Shown one piece after another: positions 63,023-64,000 of a stretch of 64,000 bases of DNA. The notes below the pieces were generated by a model, which was not told the DNA's origin, made no database searches, and was given only the letters and a program-made list of their open reading frames with translations. The stretch's first letter is position 1, and each line of letters starts with the position of its first letter. Position numbers and translations under genes: made by a program. Source of the stretch: Altererythrobacter xiamenensis. GTDB taxonomy: Bacteria; Pseudomonadota; Alphaproteobacteria; Sphingomonadales; Sphingomonadaceae. The stretch covers positions 186,001 through 250,000 of the forward strand of contig NZ_FXWG01000001.1 of NCBI RefSeq assembly GCF_900177715.1, given 5' to 3'.

Positions 63023-63699
63023 GCGCGCGGATCCTTGAACGGAGCTTTCCAATCCTCGTCGACCGCGCGCCCGCTGTACTGCCGCGCTTCGCTCTCCTCG
63101 CCATGCCGCGCGAGCATCGGATTGATGTCTCCTGCGAGCTGACGATCACGTTCGAGGATTGTCTCGCGCATGCGTTCATAGCGTCCTTCCGCGCGCAGCC
63201 ATTCGAACTGGGCGTGGAGATTAAAGACGAGGATAGGCCGCGAGAACCGTCTCGCCGGGCGGGAAGCATTGGGGTGAAGGCCGACGACGAAAAATGCTTC
63301 CCCACCGAAACTGAGCGAGAAGTCAGGCTTCGTCGCGTCCGCGCCTACGTCAGCGTCGAGCTTCTGCCCGCGCCAGGCATCCTTGTCTGCCAGCGACTGC
63401 AGCCTTTCCCACATCGCCTGTTCGAACTCGGTCTCGCTCAAATCGCGAGGCGCTTCGAAGATCACCACCAGGCTGCGAAAGTCCTGGTCCGCGTAATCGC
63501 CGTCAGCCCATTCCAGAAGAGCATCATGGATTTCGAGGTCGTTCCATGCGCTGGTCAGATCGCGCGCATGCACGAAGCGGATGCGCTCATTTGCCAGCGC
63601 GGACTTCGCGCCCACGCACGGGAACTGGCTATCCCTGATCCGGTCGATGAAACTCGTCTCGGCGGCTTGCCGTGGATCGACTGCAACTGTTTCGTTCAT
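63019..63699 (-). CDS. YqcI/YcgG family protein (GntA-like)
   Basis: This 226-residue protein shows the YqcI/YcgG features SQFPCVGAKSAL (with a Cys that could ligate heme) and FSLSFGGEAFFVVGLHPNASRPARRFSRPILVFNLHAQFEWLR. The family includes GntA, a heme-dependent N-hydroxylase of guanitoxin synthesis, but most members have unknown substrates and the other guanitoxin genes are not here. ATG 63699 is preferred. It is coupled to the DUF1989 gene. Confidence 0.88.
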   Translation of the reverse strand: MNETVAVDPRQAAETSFIDRIRDSQFPCVGAKSALANERIRFVHARDLTSAWNDLEIHDALLEWADGDYADQDFRSLVVIFEAPRDLSETEFEQAMWERLQSLADKDAWRGQKLDADVGADATKPDFSLSFGGEAFFVVGLHPNASRPARRFSRPILVFNLHAQFEWLRAEGRYERMRETILERDRQLAGDINPMLARHGEESEARQYSGRAVDEDWKAPFKDPRA

Positions 63700-63768
63700 A
63701 CCGCTCGCAACGCGCAAGCGGCAGAAAAGAGCCGAGAATAGTCGAACTTCTGGCCGCGAGACGCTGGT

Positions 63769-63864
63769 TCAGGAGACCGTCGCCTTCACGGAGTCACCCT
63801 GCGTCGCAAGTTGCTGGTCGATGCTCCTGACGCGAAAGGTCTTGGGGGGATCGATAGATTTCAT
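63769..63864 (-). pseudogene. Truncated duplicate of the miaB 5' end
   Basis: On the minus strand, ATG 63864 starts [14 protein letters not shown], matching the MiaB start [14 protein letters not shown] at 12 of 14 residues. DNA similarity continues upstream of the ATG (GGCGGCGCGTTT-like bases on the plus strand at both loci). After residue 14 the frame runs into unrelated sequence and stops at 63769-63771 without any MiaB cysteine. It is therefore a remnant, not a working gene. Confidence 0.8.
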
Positions 63865-63913
63865 GACTAGCGGCGCGTTTGGCTTTCACAGTCCAACATT
63901 TCAATCCGAAGCG

Positions 63914-64000
63914 TCACGGACCAGTATGGCCGAAGACACCCCAAATCTCGGTTATCTTGCCCTGCTCCTCACGCCACCGAACCGACCAAAGCGTATGAAC
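63914..64000 (-). CDS. C-terminal end of a SnoaL/NTF2-like protein (partial)
   Basis: An open frame enters from the right edge on the minus strand and stops at TGA 63914-63916. Its 28 residues include HTLWSVRWREEQGKITEIWGVFG, which looks like the last strands of an NTF2/SnoaL-like fold. Only the tail is visible, so the family call is tentative. Confidence 0.5.
   Translation of the reverse strand, partial: VHTLWSVRWREEQGKITEIWGVFGHTGP

Overview
The window is a GC-rich chromosomal segment of an alphaproteobacterium of the order Sphingomonadales, most likely family Erythrobacteraceae (Erythrobacter, Altererythrobacter, Qipengyuania or a relative). I infer this from the protein families together: a sphingomonad-style Tad pilus locus, MucR, a CxxC-less alphaproteobacterial Fur, class II DAHP synthase, the HTH/NadE arrangement, and the miaB-phoH-ybeY-corC neighbourhood. 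It is mostly a dense core genome. I see no insertion sequence, prophage, integrase or CRISPR array.

Positions 1-7.9 kb hold the distal part of a Tad (tight adherence, type IVc pilus) operon: two TadE-like pseudopilins, the localisation ATPase CpaE/TadZ, the motor ATPase CpaF, the platform proteins TadB and TadC, a TPR lipoprotein (TadD-like), the prepilin peptidase CpaA and an anchored periplasmic protein of unknown function. CpaB and CpaC would lie upstream of the window. A second pseudopilin cluster (TadG-like plus two TadE-like) sits at 12.6-14.7 kb. Between them lie a GNAT/LysR pair, apaG, a TPR protein with a good promoter and dyad, and a DsbA-family isomerase.

Positions 14.7-31.6 kb carry metZ co-directional with a TetR regulator that has two operator-like palindromes, a polyprenyl-phosphate sugar pathway pair (GT39 and a GT2-GtrA fusion), leuB, recO, ubiK, tspO, tlyA, ilvE, trhO, a LysR/pirin/azoreductase redox group and an AmpG-like transporter. 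A short intergenic repeat family and an unidentified structured RNA or micro-ORF locus with an extreme Shine-Dalgarno lie at 22-24.6 kb.

Positions 31.7-49.5 kb carry nadE with an in-frame N-terminal HTH domain, a HisKA_2 sensor kinase, topoisomerase IB, yghU, a GPH symporter, tRNA-Gln, an SDR, an aspartic protease, an FAD oxidoreductase, egtD and egtB (ergothioneine), a diguanylate cyclase, class II DAHP synthase and a large M16 peptidase.

Positions 49.5-64 kb carry nfuA, a nitroreductase, tsaB-rimI, mucR, fur, plsC, LysR and the miaB-phoH-ybeY-corC set. That set is broken up by opposite-strand genes for exported proteins. Upstream of miaB is a YcgG/DUF1989 gene pair, and beyond it lies a degenerate second copy of the miaB 5' end.

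The best leads for something undescribed are the micro-ORF/RNA locus at 24.3 kb, the HTH-NadE fusion with its adjacent dyad, the miaB 5' duplication around the YcgG/DUF1989 cassette, and the short motif shared by two accessory Tad proteins. All names rest on recognition of sequence motifs; no database search was run.
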